Under the pieces are notes generated by a model. That model was not told the DNA's origin, made no database searches, and saw nothing but the letters and a program-made list of their open reading frames with translations. This document shows, in pieces, positions 43,798-53,210 of a stretch of 64,000 nucleotides of DNA (position 1 is the first letter of the stretch; every line of letters begins with the position of its first letter). The stretch comes from JBBQED01 sp038320345 (lineage in GTDB: Bacteria > Bacteroidota > Bacteroidia > AKYH767-A > OLB10), in assembly GCA_038320345.1 (NCBI GenBank), contig JBBQED010000007.1, positions 1-64,000 of the forward strand. The letters run 5' to 3'. The position numbers and the translations under genes are program-made.

Positions 43798-44475
43798 ATG
43801 AACGATGACAATCTGAAGGAAGAAATAAAAAAGGATATTCATAAAGAATTTGCGTTAGAGCGGATCATCCTTTTTAGCGATGCCGTTTTTGCAATCGTGA
43901 TTACCCTGATGGCTATTGAAATTCGCTTACCCGAAACAGAAGGTCGGATGACTCCCGAAAAACTGAATGAGGCCCTCCTACATGTTTTACCAACTATTCT
44001 TGCATACTGCGTTAGTTTCAGCTTTGTTGGGGTTATTTGGTACCAACATCTGAAACTTTACAATTTGTTAAAATCATATGATAAAGGATTAGTCATCCGG
44101 AACTTGGGACTTTTATTCTTAATTGGGTTATTTCCTTTCACTAGTATGGTGGTTTCGAGGGGCCCGAAAAATGTGCTTCTTCCCGTCTTGATCTACATGA
44201 TGGTAATTATTTGTTGCATTGCCATGCTGGTAGTCATTGAACACTATATTCTCTTTAAACGACCAGAACTTAGAAACAATTTAGATATCACTAAACATAT
44301 TAAACGTCATAAAGAACGTAGATTTTCCTTGATCAGTTTTTCAATAGTGATCATCCTAGTTTTGATTTCAAATCATTTGATTACAGATCCAAATCTATTT
44401 TTCATCCACTCTTTTATCATTATTCTTTTACCAATTTCAGTTTTGATTTATAAACGGATAAATAAAGAAAAATGA
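43798..44475 (+). CDS. TMEM175-like (DUF1211) potassium channel family protein
   Basis: A 225-aa membrane protein with about six transmembrane helices. The first helix carries the family's FSDAVFAIVITLMAIEI motif (RxxxFSDxxFAI type), which lines the pore in TMEM175 channels. An N-terminal charged segment (about 20 residues) precedes it. It is a single gene between the efp and rplQ terminators. Ion selectivity is inferred only from family. Confidence 0.82.
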   Translation: MNDDNLKEEIKKDIHKEFALERIILFSDAVFAIVITLMAIEIRLPETEGRMTPEKLNEALLHVLPTILAYCVSFSFVGVIWYQHLKLYNLLKSYDKGLVIRNLGLLFLIGLFPFTSMVVSRGPKNVLLPVLIYMMVIICCIAMLVVIEHYILFKRPELRNNLDITKHIKRHKERRFSLISFSIVIILVLISNHLITDPNLFFIHSFIIILLPISVLIYKRINKEK

Positions 44476-44517
44476 TGTTGAGGAGTGAATATTAGTCCTG
44501 GCTTAAAAAGTTAACCC

Positions 44518-44545
44518 ATAAAAAAAGGCCGGTAAAAACCGGCCC
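44518..44545 (-). terminator. Terminator of the ribosomal protein cluster
   Basis: On the minus strand GGCCGGT pairs with ACCGGCC around a 4-nt loop and is followed by TTTTTTT. It lies just after rplQ, the last of 33 genes in the cluster. Confidence 0.9.
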
Positions 44546-44568
44546 TTACTTTATTATAATAATCTTGA

Positions 44569-45042
44569 TTATGCTTCTTCTGAACCTGAGTCTGTAGCAT
44601 CAGTTTTTGGAGCAACTTTTTTAGCACCACGACTACGACGAGTAGTTTTAGCTGCCTTTTTACCTGTTTCTTTCTGGAGGTTTTCATTGAAATCCACCAG
44701 TTCGATCATACACATTTCAGCAGCATCACCAGGACGGTTACCTACTTTAATGATTCGAGTATAGCCACCCGGACGATCAGCAACTTTCACAGCTACATCA
44801 CGGAAGAGTTCAGCAACTGCTTCTTTATTCTGAAGCGTAGCGAACACTGTACGACGGGAATGGGTTGAATCATCTTTAGAACGTGTGATGATTGGCTCAA
44901 CAAAAACGCGCAAAGCTTTCGCTTTAGCAACCGTAGTGAAGATACGCTTGTGTGTAATTAAGGATACGGCCAGATTGCTTAGGAGCGCATAGCGATGCCC
45001 TTCTTTACGACCGAGGTGATTATTTTTCTTACCGTGACGCAT
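44569..45042 (-). CDS. rplQ: 50S ribosomal protein L17
   Basis: A 157-aa protein starting MRHGKKNNHLGRKEGHRYAL, the family's N-terminus. Residues beyond about 120 form a basic then acidic tail (KKAAKTTRRSRGAKK, ending DSGSEEA) that is longer than in E. coli. Last gene of the alpha operon part, directly before the terminator. Confidence 0.95.
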   Translation of the reverse strand: MRHGKKNNHLGRKEGHRYALLSNLAVSLITHKRIFTTVAKAKALRVFVEPIITRSKDDSTHSRRTVFATLQNKEAVAELFRDVAVKVADRPGGYTRIIKVGNRPGDAAEMCMIELVDFNENLQKETGKKAAKTTRRSRGAKKVAPKTDATDSGSEEA

Positions 45043-45112
45043 GTTTGATGCTTATTACTGAGGAGTTTTCGAATTAGGGGTATTGACTAAAGGAGATGAG
45101 TTTCCTTTTCTT

Positions 45113-46105
45113 TTAATCTTTATCAAGCATATACTTCGATACATTCATACCGAAAGTAAGGTTTTTGCTACGTACAAGTTCTTCTAGTTCAGTAAGTGAT
45201 TTCTTACCAAAGTTGCGGAACTTTAAGAGGTCAGCTTTAGTGTAACTTACCAGATCACCTAACGTTTCTACGTCTGCTGCTTTGAGGCAGTTCAGTGCGC
45301 GAACGCTGAGATCCATATCCACCAATTTGGTTTTCAGCAACTGACGCATATGAAGTGTAGCTTCATCCAATTCTTCAGCAGGTTGCTTAGGTTTGGTTTC
45401 AAGAGTGATCTTCTCATCTGAAAACAGCATAAAGTGGTGAATCAGAATTTCTGCCGCCTCTTTAAGAGCTTCTTTCGGGTGAATAGAACCATCAGAAGTG
45501 ATTTCGATAACGAGTTTTTCGTAATCGGTTTTCTGTTCTACACGATAATTTTCAATGAAGTATTTTACATTTCTAATGGGAGTGTAAATAGCATCCAAGA
45601 AAATTGTTCCGATAGGTGCAGTTGCAGTACGATTCTCTTCAGAGGGTACATAACCACGACCTTTTTCAATCGTAACATCCATCTGAATTTTTACAGAAGT
45701 CTCCATATTGCAGATAACGAAATCCGGATTCAGGACTTGGAAAGCTGTTGTATGTTTAGCGATGTCGCCAGCCGTAAAGGTCTCTTTACCGTTAATGGTA
45801 ACATGCAGTTTTTCAGAATCTGTACCTTCAATCTGACGTTTGAATCGTACTTGTTTGAGATTTAGAATGATCTCAGTCATATCTTCAACAACTCCCTTGA
45901 TAGTAGAGAATTCGTGATCAACGCCAGCAATTTTTACTGAAGTGATAGCATATCCTTCGAGTGAGCTGAGCAGAATTCTGCGCAGTGCATTCCCAACAGT
46001 AATACCATACCCCGGCTCCAACGGGCGAAATTCAAATTGCCCGAAGGTTTCGGTCGCGTGATTCATGATCACTTTGTCCGGTCGTTGAAAAGCCAATATT
46101 GCCAT
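45113..46105 (-). CDS. rpoA: DNA-directed RNA polymerase subunit alpha
   Basis: A 330-aa protein. The N-terminal assembly domain includes GYGITVGNALRRILLSSLEG; the C-terminal DNA-binding domain has SVRALNCLKAADVETLGDLV and LLKFRNFGKKSLTELEELV. It scaffolds RNA polymerase and contacts regulators and UP elements. Position between rpsD and rplQ is standard. Confidence 0.97.
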   Translation of the reverse strand: MAILAFQRPDKVIMNHATETFGQFEFRPLEPGYGITVGNALRRILLSSLEGYAITSVKIAGVDHEFSTIKGVVEDMTEIILNLKQVRFKRQIEGTDSEKLHVTINGKETFTAGDIAKHTTAFQVLNPDFVICNMETSVKIQMDVTIEKGRGYVPSEENRTATAPIGTIFLDAIYTPIRNVKYFIENYRVEQKTDYEKLVIEITSDGSIHPKEALKEAAEILIHHFMLFSDEKITLETKPKQPAEELDEATLHMRQLLKTKLVDMDLSVRALNCLKAADVETLGDLVSYTKADLLKFRNFGKKSLTELEELVRSKNLTFGMNVSKYMLDKD

Positions 46106-46193
46106 GTGTGCTTTTTAGTTTTGTAGTTAATGTTAAACCTGTTTGTTCTTTTCCGTGAACCTCTTCATTCCGAAGAGCGGTGATACTCAAAGA

Positions 46194-46799
46194 TTACTTA
46201 GAGTACAATTCGACAATCAGTTGTTCTTTGATGTTTTCCGTGAGTTCTTCACGAGCCGGAGGATTAAGGAATTTACCGGTCATTTTAGTTCCATCCCACT
46301 CTATCCAGCCATACTTTCCAGAACGGGAAGCTATTGCTGTAGAGATCGCTTCCAGTGACTTGGATTTTTCGCGAACTGCAACTACATCACCTGAACGCAG
46401 GGTGTATGAAGCAATGTTTACTACTTTTCCATTCACGGTAACGTGACGGTGACTAACCAGCTGACGAGCAGCGGAACGGGTTGGTGCGATTCCCATACGG
46501 TAAACCACATTATCCAGCCTTGATTCAATCAGTTTCAAAAGGTTTTCCCCTGTGATTCCTTGCATACGTGATGCGCGATCGAAGATCTTAGCAAACTGGC
46601 GCTCAAGGATTCCGTACATGTACTTCACCTTTTGCTTTTCCATCAGCTGAACTGCGTATTCCGATTGCTTGGTACGTTTCTTATTGTTACCATGTTGTCC
46701 CGGAGGATAGTTACGCTTTTCAAAATTTTTGTCTGGACCAAAGATCGGCTCGCGGAATTTGCGGGAGATCCTTGATTTGGGGCCTATATATCTTGCCAT
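46194..46799 (-). CDS. rpsD: 30S ribosomal protein S4
   Basis: A 201-aa primary 16S rRNA-binding protein. MARYIGPKSRISRKFREPIFG is followed by the S4 domain (LESRLDNVVYRMGIAPTRSA, RQLVSHRHVTVNGKVVNI). No zinc-binding cysteines are present. In other bacteria S4 regulates the alpha operon. Confidence 0.95.
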   Translation of the reverse strand: MARYIGPKSRISRKFREPIFGPDKNFEKRNYPPGQHGNNKKRTKQSEYAVQLMEKQKVKYMYGILERQFAKIFDRASRMQGITGENLLKLIESRLDNVVYRMGIAPTRSAARQLVSHRHVTVNGKVVNIASYTLRSGDVVAVREKSKSLEAISTAIASRSGKYGWIEWDGTKMTGKFLNPPAREELTENIKEQLIVELYSK

Positions 46800-46854
46800 T
46801 GTTAATTAGATACGCTTTTATGAATAATAATTGAATTGAACTGATTTTAAAAAA

Positions 46855-47244
46855 TCAGATCCTTCTCTTTTTCGGAGGACGACAACCGTTATGAGGAATT
46901 GGAGTGATATCCATGATTTCGGTGACTTCAATTCCAGATCCGTGAATGGTTCGGATTGCTGATTCACGACCAGATCCTGGTCCTTTCACGAACACCTTTA
47001 CTTTACGAAGGCCCATGTCGTAAGCGACTTTAGAACAATCGGCAGCTGCAGTTTGTGCGGCGTACGGTGTATTCTTTTTAGAACCTTTGAAACCCATCTT
47101 ACCTGCAGATGCCCAGGAAATAACCTGACCACTCATGTTCGTAAGACTGATAATGATGTTGTTGAAAGTAGCGTTAATGTGTGCCTCACCTATGGCTTCC
47201 ACTTTAACTACTTTTTTCTTGACGGCTTTCGTCTGTTTAGCCAT
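46855..47244 (-). CDS. rpsK: 30S ribosomal protein S11
   Basis: A 129-aa platform protein. AHINATFNNIIISLT, SWASAGKMGFKGSKKNTPYA and the C-terminal PIPHNGCRPPKKRR are universal family motifs. The ATG at 47244 yields a short lysine-rich N-terminus. Confidence 0.96.
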   Translation of the reverse strand: MAKQTKAVKKKVVKVEAIGEAHINATFNNIIISLTNMSGQVISWASAGKMGFKGSKKNTPYAAQTAAADCSKVAYDMGLRKVKVFVKGPGSGRESAIRTIHGSGIEVTEIMDITPIPHNGCRPPKKRRI

Positions 47245-47281
47245 TGTTTGGAATGGGTATGAGTAAGATAAATATGATCTA

Positions 47282-47659
47282 TTATTTAGTTACCTTTTTC
47301 TTATTGGCAACTGTTTTACGCTTACCTTTTCGGGTACGTGTATTATTTTTTGTACGCTGACCACGAACAGGAAGACCCACACGATGACGGATACCACGGT
47401 AGCAACCGATGTCCATCAGACGTTTGATATTGAGCTGAGTTTCAGAGCGCAGAGCACCTTCTACCTTGATACTATCGTTGATAGTAGTACGGATAGCAGT
47501 AAGCTCATCATCGTTCCAATCCTGAACTTTTTTGTTCAGATCAATGTTGTTATCTCTCAAAATTTTCTGCGCCGTAGCACGTCCGATTCCGAAGATGTAG
47601 GTAAGACCGATCTCACCTCTTTTATTTTTTGGTAAATCAATACCTGATATACGAGCCAT
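47282..47659 (-). CDS. rpsM: 30S ribosomal protein S13
   Basis: A 125-aa head protein contacting the P-site tRNA. MARISGIDLPKNKRGEIGL, YIFGIGRATAQKIL and CYRGIRHRVGLPVRGQRTK are diagnostic, with the basic C-terminal tail RKTVANKKKV. Confidence 0.96.
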   Translation of the reverse strand: MARISGIDLPKNKRGEIGLTYIFGIGRATAQKILRDNNIDLNKKVQDWNDDELTAIRTTINDSIKVEGALRSETQLNIKRLMDIGCYRGIRHRVGLPVRGQRTKNNTRTRKGKRKTVANKKKVTK

Positions 47660-47706
47660 TAATTAGATATTATAGCTTAAATTTTTAATAGATATTTAAC
47701 AGCGGA

Positions 47707-47823
47707 TTAACCCTGACGCATTTTAAAGCGTGGATTCTTTTTGTTGATCACATAAAGGCGACCTTTACGGCGAACGATTTTACATTCCGCGCTGCGCTTT
47801 TTAAGAGATGGGCGTACTTTCAT
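47707..47823 (-). CDS. rpmJ: 50S ribosomal protein L36 (zinc-ligand-poor form)
   Basis: A 38-aa protein: MKVRPSLKKRSAECKIVRRK then GRLYVINKKNPRFKMRQG. The canonical form has three Cys and one His holding zinc; here only one Cys remains (AEC), with Ser and Asn at other ligand positions. It is the usual gene between infA and rpsM. Confidence 0.93.
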   Translation of the reverse strand: MKVRPSLKKRSAECKIVRRKGRLYVINKKNPRFKMRQG

Positions 47824-47860
47824 TTTTTATAAGAATTATTCCGTTTGTGCGGAACTGTGA

Positions 47861-48079
47861 TTATTTGTATCGGTACGTAATTCTTCCTTTTGACAGATCA
47901 TAAGGGGACATTTCCACCTTAACCCGGTCACCCGGAAGAATTTTAATATAATTCATCCTCATCTTGCCGGATATATGGGCGATAATCTCGTGACCATTTT
48001 CCAGTTCAACTCGGAAAGTTGCATTGGAGAGAGCCTCGGTGATGGTGCCGTCCTGCTCGATTGCAGATTGTTTTGACAT
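47861..48079 (-). CDS. infA: Translation initiation factor IF-1
   Basis: A 72-aa OB-fold protein: IEQDGTITEALSNATFRVEL, VKVEMSPYDLSKGRITYRYK. It occupies the A site during initiation. It follows map by 3 bp. Confidence 0.96.
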   Translation of the reverse strand: MSKQSAIEQDGTITEALSNATFRVELENGHEIIAHISGKMRMNYIKILPGDRVKVEMSPYDLSKGRITYRYK

Positions 48080-48082
48080 AGA

Positions 48083-48904
48083 TCAGATCAGCGTTTCGAT
48101 GATCTCAGTTATATTTTGATTAGTACTTATTGCAAGTTCAATTTCACTGAAGGAACTAAGAATGTCAGGTGCACCTGCCGTTACAGCGATGGTGTGTTCG
48201 AAGTGTGCCGAAGGCTTATGATCATTAGTGATCACTGTCCATCCGTCATTCAATTGTTTCACGTGACGTGTTCCCATGTTAACCATCGGTTCAATAGCGA
48301 GTGTCATTCCAGATTTAAGTACGGGTCCTGAACCTTTCTTTCCATAATTCGGAACTTCTGGTTTTTCATGCAGATGACGCCCTACTCCGTGTCCTACTAA
48401 TTCCCGAACTACTCCGTAACCATTGGTTTCGGCATAATCTTGAACCGCAGCACTCACATCTCCTATCCTCGCTCCCGGCATTGCTTTCGCAATTCCAAGA
48501 TATAAACTCGTTTTGGTAACCCGTAACAACTTCAGGATTTCTTCGTTTACCTCTCCAATAGGAAATGTATACGCTGAATCTCCGTGAAAGCCATTCATAT
48601 AGGCACCACAGTCGATAGATACCACATCACCATCTTTAATTTCCCGACTTCCAGGAATTCCGTGTACTATTTCCTCATTTACAGAAATACAAAGCGTATG
48701 CTTGTATCCATGGTATCCTTTGAAGGATGGCGTTGCTCCATGATCACGAAGAAACTCTTCCGCTATCCGGTCCAACTCTGAGGTTTTTATACCCGGCTTC
48801 AGATGACGTGCAACTTCAGCTAAGGTCTTGCCAACAAGTAAAGAACTCTTTCTTAATATTTCAATTTCATCCAGCGTTTTTAACGCAATTGTTCCGCTAC
48901 TCAT
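48083..48904 (-). CDS. map: Methionine aminopeptidase type I
   Basis: Removes the initiator Met from nascent proteins. At 273 aa it contains the metal-binding residues of the pita-bread fold: DCGAYMNGFHGDS (two Asp), ELVGHGVGRHLHEKPEVP (His) and LAIEPMV (Glu). Follows secY by 20 bp in the cluster. Confidence 0.96.
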   Translation of the reverse strand: MSSGTIALKTLDEIEILRKSSLLVGKTLAEVARHLKPGIKTSELDRIAEEFLRDHGATPSFKGYHGYKHTLCISVNEEIVHGIPGSREIKDGDVVSIDCGAYMNGFHGDSAYTFPIGEVNEEILKLLRVTKTSLYLGIAKAMPGARIGDVSAAVQDYAETNGYGVVRELVGHGVGRHLHEKPEVPNYGKKGSGPVLKSGMTLAIEPMVNMGTRHVKQLNDGWTVITNDHKPSAHFEHTIAVTAGAPDILSSFSEIELAISTNQNITEIIETLI

Positions 48905-48924
48905 CGCTGGAATTTACTCATGTA

Positions 48925-50283
48925 TTATACTGCTGCACCCACAGATGCACGTCCTTTGATTCGTCCGGTTTTCATCAGACCATCGTAATGACGCATAAGT
49001 AAGTGACTTTCAATTTGCTGTAATGTATCGAGCACTACACCTACTACAATCAGTAGTGAAGTACCACCAAAGAACTGTGCAAAGTTAGTGTTTACACCTG
49101 CTATTTTAGCAAAAGTGGGCATGATTGCCACAAATGCGAGGAAGAAAGAGCCTGGAAGCGTGATTTTTGACATCACATCATCAATGAACTCTGCAGTTTT
49201 ACGTCCTGGTTTTACTCCTGGGATAAATCCACCATTCTTCTTCATATCATCTGCCATTTGATTCGGGTTCACCGCAATCGCTGTATAGAAATAAGTGAAG
49301 AGAATAATTAGTGTTGCAAATACGATATTGTAAAGTGGAGAATGAAAATCCGTAATAGCTGAAGCGAAGCCCTGCCATGAAGCAGATTCAGGGAAGAATT
49401 GAGCAACGTAAGCCGGAATAAACATGATTGCTTGAGCAAACACAATCGGCATTACACCTGCAGCATTTACTTTCAAAGGGATATATTGACGTTGACCACC
49501 ATACTGTTTGTTTCCAACAATCTTCTTAGCAAACTGAACCGGAATTTTCCGTGTTCCTTGCACCAAAAGAATCACTGCTACCACAACAAAGAATAAAGCT
49601 ACCATTTCCACTAAGAATAGCACTAGACCTCCACCTTCATTCAAACGAGATAAGAATTCATCACGAAGAGCGAAAGGCAAACGGGCAAGAATTCCGGTCA
49701 TAATGATGAGAGAAATACCATTTCCGATTCCTTTTTCAGTGATTCTTTCTCCGAGCCACATGATAAAGAGTGTACCCGCAATAATGATCAATGTTGCACT
49801 AACCATGAAGAAAGCAGGAGAGATCGGGCTATTTTCAGCATAAGCCAGAATAGCGCCTGGAGCCTGTGCACGCAAGTTAATTAGATAACCAGGAGCTTGG
49901 AAAACAACTACGATTACGGTAAGGATACGTGTAAACTGATTTAGTTTCTTACGACCGCTTTCACCTTCTTTCTGTAATTTCTGGAAATAAGGAACAGCTA
50001 TACCTAACAACTGAACAACGATAGATGCGCTGATGTAAGGCATAATACCGAGAGCAACAATGGATGCTTGGGAGAAGGCTCCACCTGCAAACATGTCTAA
50101 CAGTCCCATAATACCACCACTAGTTTGGTTTTTCAAACCGCCTAGTTGGGTAGGATCAATCCCTGGCAGTACCACGTGAGCAGCAAGCCTGTAGATCAAC
50201 AGGAACATTAACGTATTCACGATCCTAATTCTTAGGTCGTCAATTTTGAAAATGTTTCGAAGCGTCTGTAAGAAGTTCTTCAT
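48925..50283 (-). CDS. secY: Protein translocase subunit SecY
   Basis: The main channel of the Sec translocon: 452 aa with ten transmembrane helices. The sequences VLPGIDPTQLGGL, LGIMPYISASIVVQLL and PVQFAKKIVGNKQYGGQRQYIP are typical. Lies between rplO and map. Confidence 0.96.
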   Translation of the reverse strand: MKNFLQTLRNIFKIDDLRIRIVNTLMFLLIYRLAAHVVLPGIDPTQLGGLKNQTSGGIMGLLDMFAGGAFSQASIVALGIMPYISASIVVQLLGIAVPYFQKLQKEGESGRKKLNQFTRILTVIVVVFQAPGYLINLRAQAPGAILAYAENSPISPAFFMVSATLIIIAGTLFIMWLGERITEKGIGNGISLIIMTGILARLPFALRDEFLSRLNEGGGLVLFLVEMVALFFVVVAVILLVQGTRKIPVQFAKKIVGNKQYGGQRQYIPLKVNAAGVMPIVFAQAIMFIPAYVAQFFPESASWQGFASAITDFHSPLYNIVFATLIILFTYFYTAIAVNPNQMADDMKKNGGFIPGVKPGRKTAEFIDDVMSKITLPGSFFLAFVAIMPTFAKIAGVNTNFAQFFGGTSLLIVVGVVLDTLQQIESHLLMRHYDGLMKTGRIKGRASVGAAV

Positions 50284-50289
50284 ATGCGA

Positions 50290-50736
50290 TTATAGGGTTG
50301 TAACTGTACCACCCAATTTTTCGATCAATTCTTTTGCTGTAGATGAAAAAGCATGCGCTTTAACATTGATTTTCACTTTCAGTTCTCCACGTCCAAGGAT
50401 TTTCACCATTTCGTTTTTAGAAGCGAGGCCTCTTTCAACAAAAACGGATTGATCGAAATCTGTGATCTTGTGATCTTCAGCAATTTTCTGAAGAACGTCG
50501 ATATTGATTCCGGCAAATTCCTTACGATTGATATTCGTAAAACCGAATTTAGGAAGACGACGTTGAAGCGGCATTTGTCCACCTTCAAAACCAATCTTAC
50601 GACTATTTCCGCTCCGTGAACCGGCACCTTTATGACCGCGCGTGGATGTACCACCACGACCAGATCCGGTTCCGCGACCAATGCGTTTATCTTTTTTAAC
50701 AGACCCGCTAGCGGGCTTAAGATTATTCAATTCCAT
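50290..50736 (-). CDS. rplO: 50S ribosomal protein L15
   Basis: A 148-aa protein with the glycine/arginine-rich N-terminus (KRIGRGTGSGRGGTSTRGHK) and GFEGGQMPLQRRLPKFGF. Binds 23S rRNA late in assembly. Stop is 6 bp before secY. Confidence 0.95.
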   Translation of the reverse strand: MELNNLKPASGSVKKDKRIGRGTGSGRGGTSTRGHKGAGSRSGNSRKIGFEGGQMPLQRRLPKFGFTNINRKEFAGINIDVLQKIAEDHKITDFDQSVFVERGLASKNEMVKILGRGELKVKINVKAHAFSSTAKELIEKLGGTVTTL

Positions 50737-50771
50737 AATGAAACTGCTTTGTTTCCCGGTTAGTTATATAA

Positions 50772-50948
50772 TTACTTCTCTACTACTGTTACCAGGTGAC
50801 TCACTTTAGCAACCATTCCACGAATTTGTGGAGTAGCTGTGTGTTCAACGGTTTTATTGATACGTAGACCCAATGCAACCAGAGTACGTTTCTGGTTTAG
50901 TGGGCGGTTAATTCCGCTTTTTATTTGTGTAATGATCAGATTTGCCAT
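50772..50948 (-). CDS. rpmD: 50S ribosomal protein L30
   Basis: A 58-aa protein (MANLIITQIKSGINRPLNQK). The frame is open further upstream, but starts at 50987 or 51041 would overlap rpsE and exceed the family length of about 60, so ATG 50948 is chosen. Confidence 0.9.
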   Translation of the reverse strand: MANLIITQIKSGINRPLNQKRTLVALGLRINKTVEHTATPQIRGMVAKVSHLVTVVEK

Positions 50949-50979
50949 TGCAGTATTGCTTGCTTGAACTGGTGAAATA

Positions 50980-51495
50980 TTATCCATTAAACACTTTTGA
51001 GATATCCACTCCACGTTGAGCTGCAACAGCATGCGGGTCACGCATTTTTAGCAGCGCATCGATAGTAGCTTTCACCACATTGTGAGGATTTGAAGATCCT
51101 TTAGATTTAGCCAGAACGTCAGTTACACCAACACTCTCCAGTACAGAACGCATCGCACCACCGGCGATAACTCCAGTTCCAGGAGCGGCAGGCTTGAGGA
51201 ACACACGTGCACCACCAAATTTACCATCCTGTTCATGTGGTACAGTACCTCTGTAAATCGGCACACGAACTAGATTTTTCTTGGCATCATCAATTGCTTT
51301 GGTAACAGCATCGCTTACTTCCTTTGCTTTCCCAAGACCATGACCAACCACACCTTGTTCATCACCTACCACTACGATAGCTGCGAATCCGAAGGCACGT
51401 CCACCTTTCGTCACTTTAGTTACGCGGTTCACTGCCACCAGCTTATCGTGGAGTTCAGCTTCTGTTGATTTTACGCGTTTGCTGTTCTGAATCAT
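50980..51495 (-). CDS. rpsE: 30S ribosomal protein S5
   Basis: A 171-aa protein: VAVNRVTKVTKGGRAFGFAA and RVPIYRGTVPHEQDGKFGGA are family signatures; the N-terminal part has the double-stranded RNA-binding fold. It contributes to decoding fidelity. Confidence 0.95.
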   Translation of the reverse strand: MIQNSKRVKSTEAELHDKLVAVNRVTKVTKGGRAFGFAAIVVVGDEQGVVGHGLGKAKEVSDAVTKAIDDAKKNLVRVPIYRGTVPHEQDGKFGGARVFLKPAAPGTGVIAGGAMRSVLESVGVTDVLAKSKGSSNPHNVVKATIDALLKMRDPHAVAAQRGVDISKVFNG

Positions 51496-51524
51496 TGTTA
51501 ATATAGTGTCTGTCGGTTCAGGTA

Positions 51525-51875
51525 TTAGAATTTAAGGCCGGCTTCACGAGCTCCATCGGCCAGAGCTTTTACACGACCATGGTAGAGAAATCCTCCACGA
51601 TCAAAAATCACTTTTTCAACTCCAGCTGCTTTTGCTTTTTCGGCAACGATTTTACCAACCATCATAGCTTGCTCTACTTTATTTGCTTTCGCAATTCCTT
51701 TTTCACGGGAAGAAGCAGCTACTATGGTATGACCTTGAAGGTCATCAATCACTTGAGCATAAATTTCCTTGTTGCTGCGGAAAACCGACAGACGAGGGCA
51801 TTCTGGTGTACCGTTTAAGGCTTTCCTGATGCGGGCACGGATTTTAATCCGGCGTGTGAGTTTTTTATCTTGCAT
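51525..51875 (-). CDS. rplR: 50S ribosomal protein L18
   Basis: A 116-aa 5S rRNA-binding protein: RIRARIRKALNGTPECPRLS, FRSNKEIYAQVIDDLQG and FDRGGFLYHGRVKALADGAR. Confidence 0.95.
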   Translation of the reverse strand: MQDKKLTRRIKIRARIRKALNGTPECPRLSVFRSNKEIYAQVIDDLQGHTIVAASSREKGIAKANKVEQAMMVGKIVAEKAKAAGVEKVIFDRGGFLYHGRVKALADGAREAGLKF

Positions 51876-51905
51876 GGTTAAAAACCACTTTAATGATTAC
51901 TGAAA

Positions 51906-52460
51906 TTATTTCTTGGCAGCTGATTTACCTGCTTTTCTGCGGAGAGTTTCTCCTACGAACTTGATACCTTTTCCTTTGTATGGTTCTGGCTTACGCAATG
52001 AACGAATCTTTGCTGCCACCTGACCTAACAATTGTTTATCGAAACTCTCTAAAGTAATGATCGGATTTTGACCTTTATCCTGACGAGTCGCAACTTTTAT
52101 CTCAGCAGGAAGTTCGAAAATAACGTGGTGAGAATAACCCAGTACCATATCCAGCATATTGCCAGTATTAGAAGCACGGTAACCTACCCCAACGAGTTCC
52201 TGTTCAATTTTATAACCTGTTGATACACCAATTATCATGTTATTGATAAGCGCACGGTATAAACCATGCATGGCGCGATGACGTTTCTGTTCAGTAGCAC
52301 GTTCCAGTGTAATCTGGCTTCCGTCTACAAGAACTTTGATACCATCATCAACCTTTTGAGTAAGGGTTCCTTTCGGACCTTTAACAGACACTTCAGTGCC
52401 GTTCACAGATACCTGGACTCCACCTGGTACCGAGATTGGAAGTTTTCCTACGCGTGACAT
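51906..52460 (-). CDS. rplF: 50S ribosomal protein L6
   Basis: A 184-aa protein: MSRVGKLPISVPGGV starts the first repeat, KGPKGTLTQ is conserved, and RKPEPYKGKGIKFVGETLRR is near the C-terminus. Binds 23S rRNA near the factor-binding centre. Confidence 0.95.
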   Translation of the reverse strand: MSRVGKLPISVPGGVQVSVNGTEVSVKGPKGTLTQKVDDGIKVLVDGSQITLERATEQKRHRAMHGLYRALINNMIIGVSTGYKIEQELVGVGYRASNTGNMLDMVLGYSHHVIFELPAEIKVATRQDKGQNPIITLESFDKQLLGQVAAKIRSLRKPEPYKGKGIKFVGETLRRKAGKSAAKK

Positions 52461-52481
52461 TTTCAGTTCTCTTGTTAAAGA

Positions 52482-52883
52482 TTAATATACATAACAGATA
52501 ACTTCACCACCAACTTTCAGCCTACGAGCTTCTTTGTCGGTCATCAGTCCTGCTGAAGTGGAAACAATTGCAATACCTAAACCATTAATAACACGTGGTA
52601 AACGATCAGCTTTCACATACTTGCGAAGACCTGGTTTACTAACTCTGCGAATAGTGGTAATGGCAGACATTTTTGTAACCGGATTGTATTTCAGGGCGAT
52701 TTTGATGAGACCCTGCTTGTTATCAGAATCTTCAAATTTGTAGTTGGCAATATAGCCCTTGTCGAAGAGGATTTTAGTCATCTCACGCTTAAGGTTAGAT
52801 GCTGGCACTTCAACAATACGGTGATTAGCCTTTGCCGCATTGCGGATTCGGGTAAGGTAATCAGCTATAGGATCAGTAAACAT
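52482..52883 (-). CDS. rpsH: 30S ribosomal protein S8
   Basis: A 133-aa protein: MFTDPIADYLTRIRNA, and the C-terminal GIAIVSTSAGLMTDKEARRL with GGEVICYVY. Binds the central domain of 16S rRNA; in E. coli it regulates the spc operon. Confidence 0.95.
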   Translation of the reverse strand: MFTDPIADYLTRIRNAAKANHRIVEVPASNLKREMTKILFDKGYIANYKFEDSDNKQGLIKIALKYNPVTKMSAITTIRRVSKPGLRKYVKADRLPRVINGLGIAIVSTSAGLMTDKEARRLKVGGEVICYVY

Positions 52884-52929
52884 GGGCGATTGTATTCAAT
52901 CTTGAATTAAATTCTTCTTTGTTATTATT

Positions 52930-53199
52930 TTACCAGCTTGCTTTCGTTACACCGGCAATTTTTCCTTCGAGGGCAAGTTTACGGAACATCACCCTTGAGA
53001 TTCCAAACTGGCGCATATAACCACGAGGGCGGCCAGTAAGTTTACAACGGTTACGCACTCTGCAAGGACTTGCATTACGAGGTAACTTTTGCAATGCTTC
53101 ATAATCATTCGCCTCTTTCAGGGCAGCACGCTTATCAGCATATTTTTCAACTGCGCGGATACGTTTGCGTTCACGTGCTTTGATGGATTCTTTTGACAT
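52930..53199 (-). CDS. rpsN: 30S ribosomal protein S14 (zinc-free form)
   Basis: An 89-aa protein with the C-terminal RNRCKLTGRPRGYMRQFGIS segment. The longer N-terminal part and lack of CxxC pairs show the zinc-independent type. Confidence 0.95.
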   Translation of the reverse strand: MSKESIKARERKRIRAVEKYADKRAALKEANDYEALQKLPRNASPCRVRNRCKLTGRPRGYMRQFGISRVMFRKLALEGKIAGVTKASW

Positions 53200-53210
53200 C
53201 GTCGAAAGGA

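Noticed and set aside
45434..45865. 143-aa plus-strand frame inside rpoA
   Set aside because: Antisense to a universally conserved gene; composition (F, N, S, C-rich) is that of a reverse-strand shadow.
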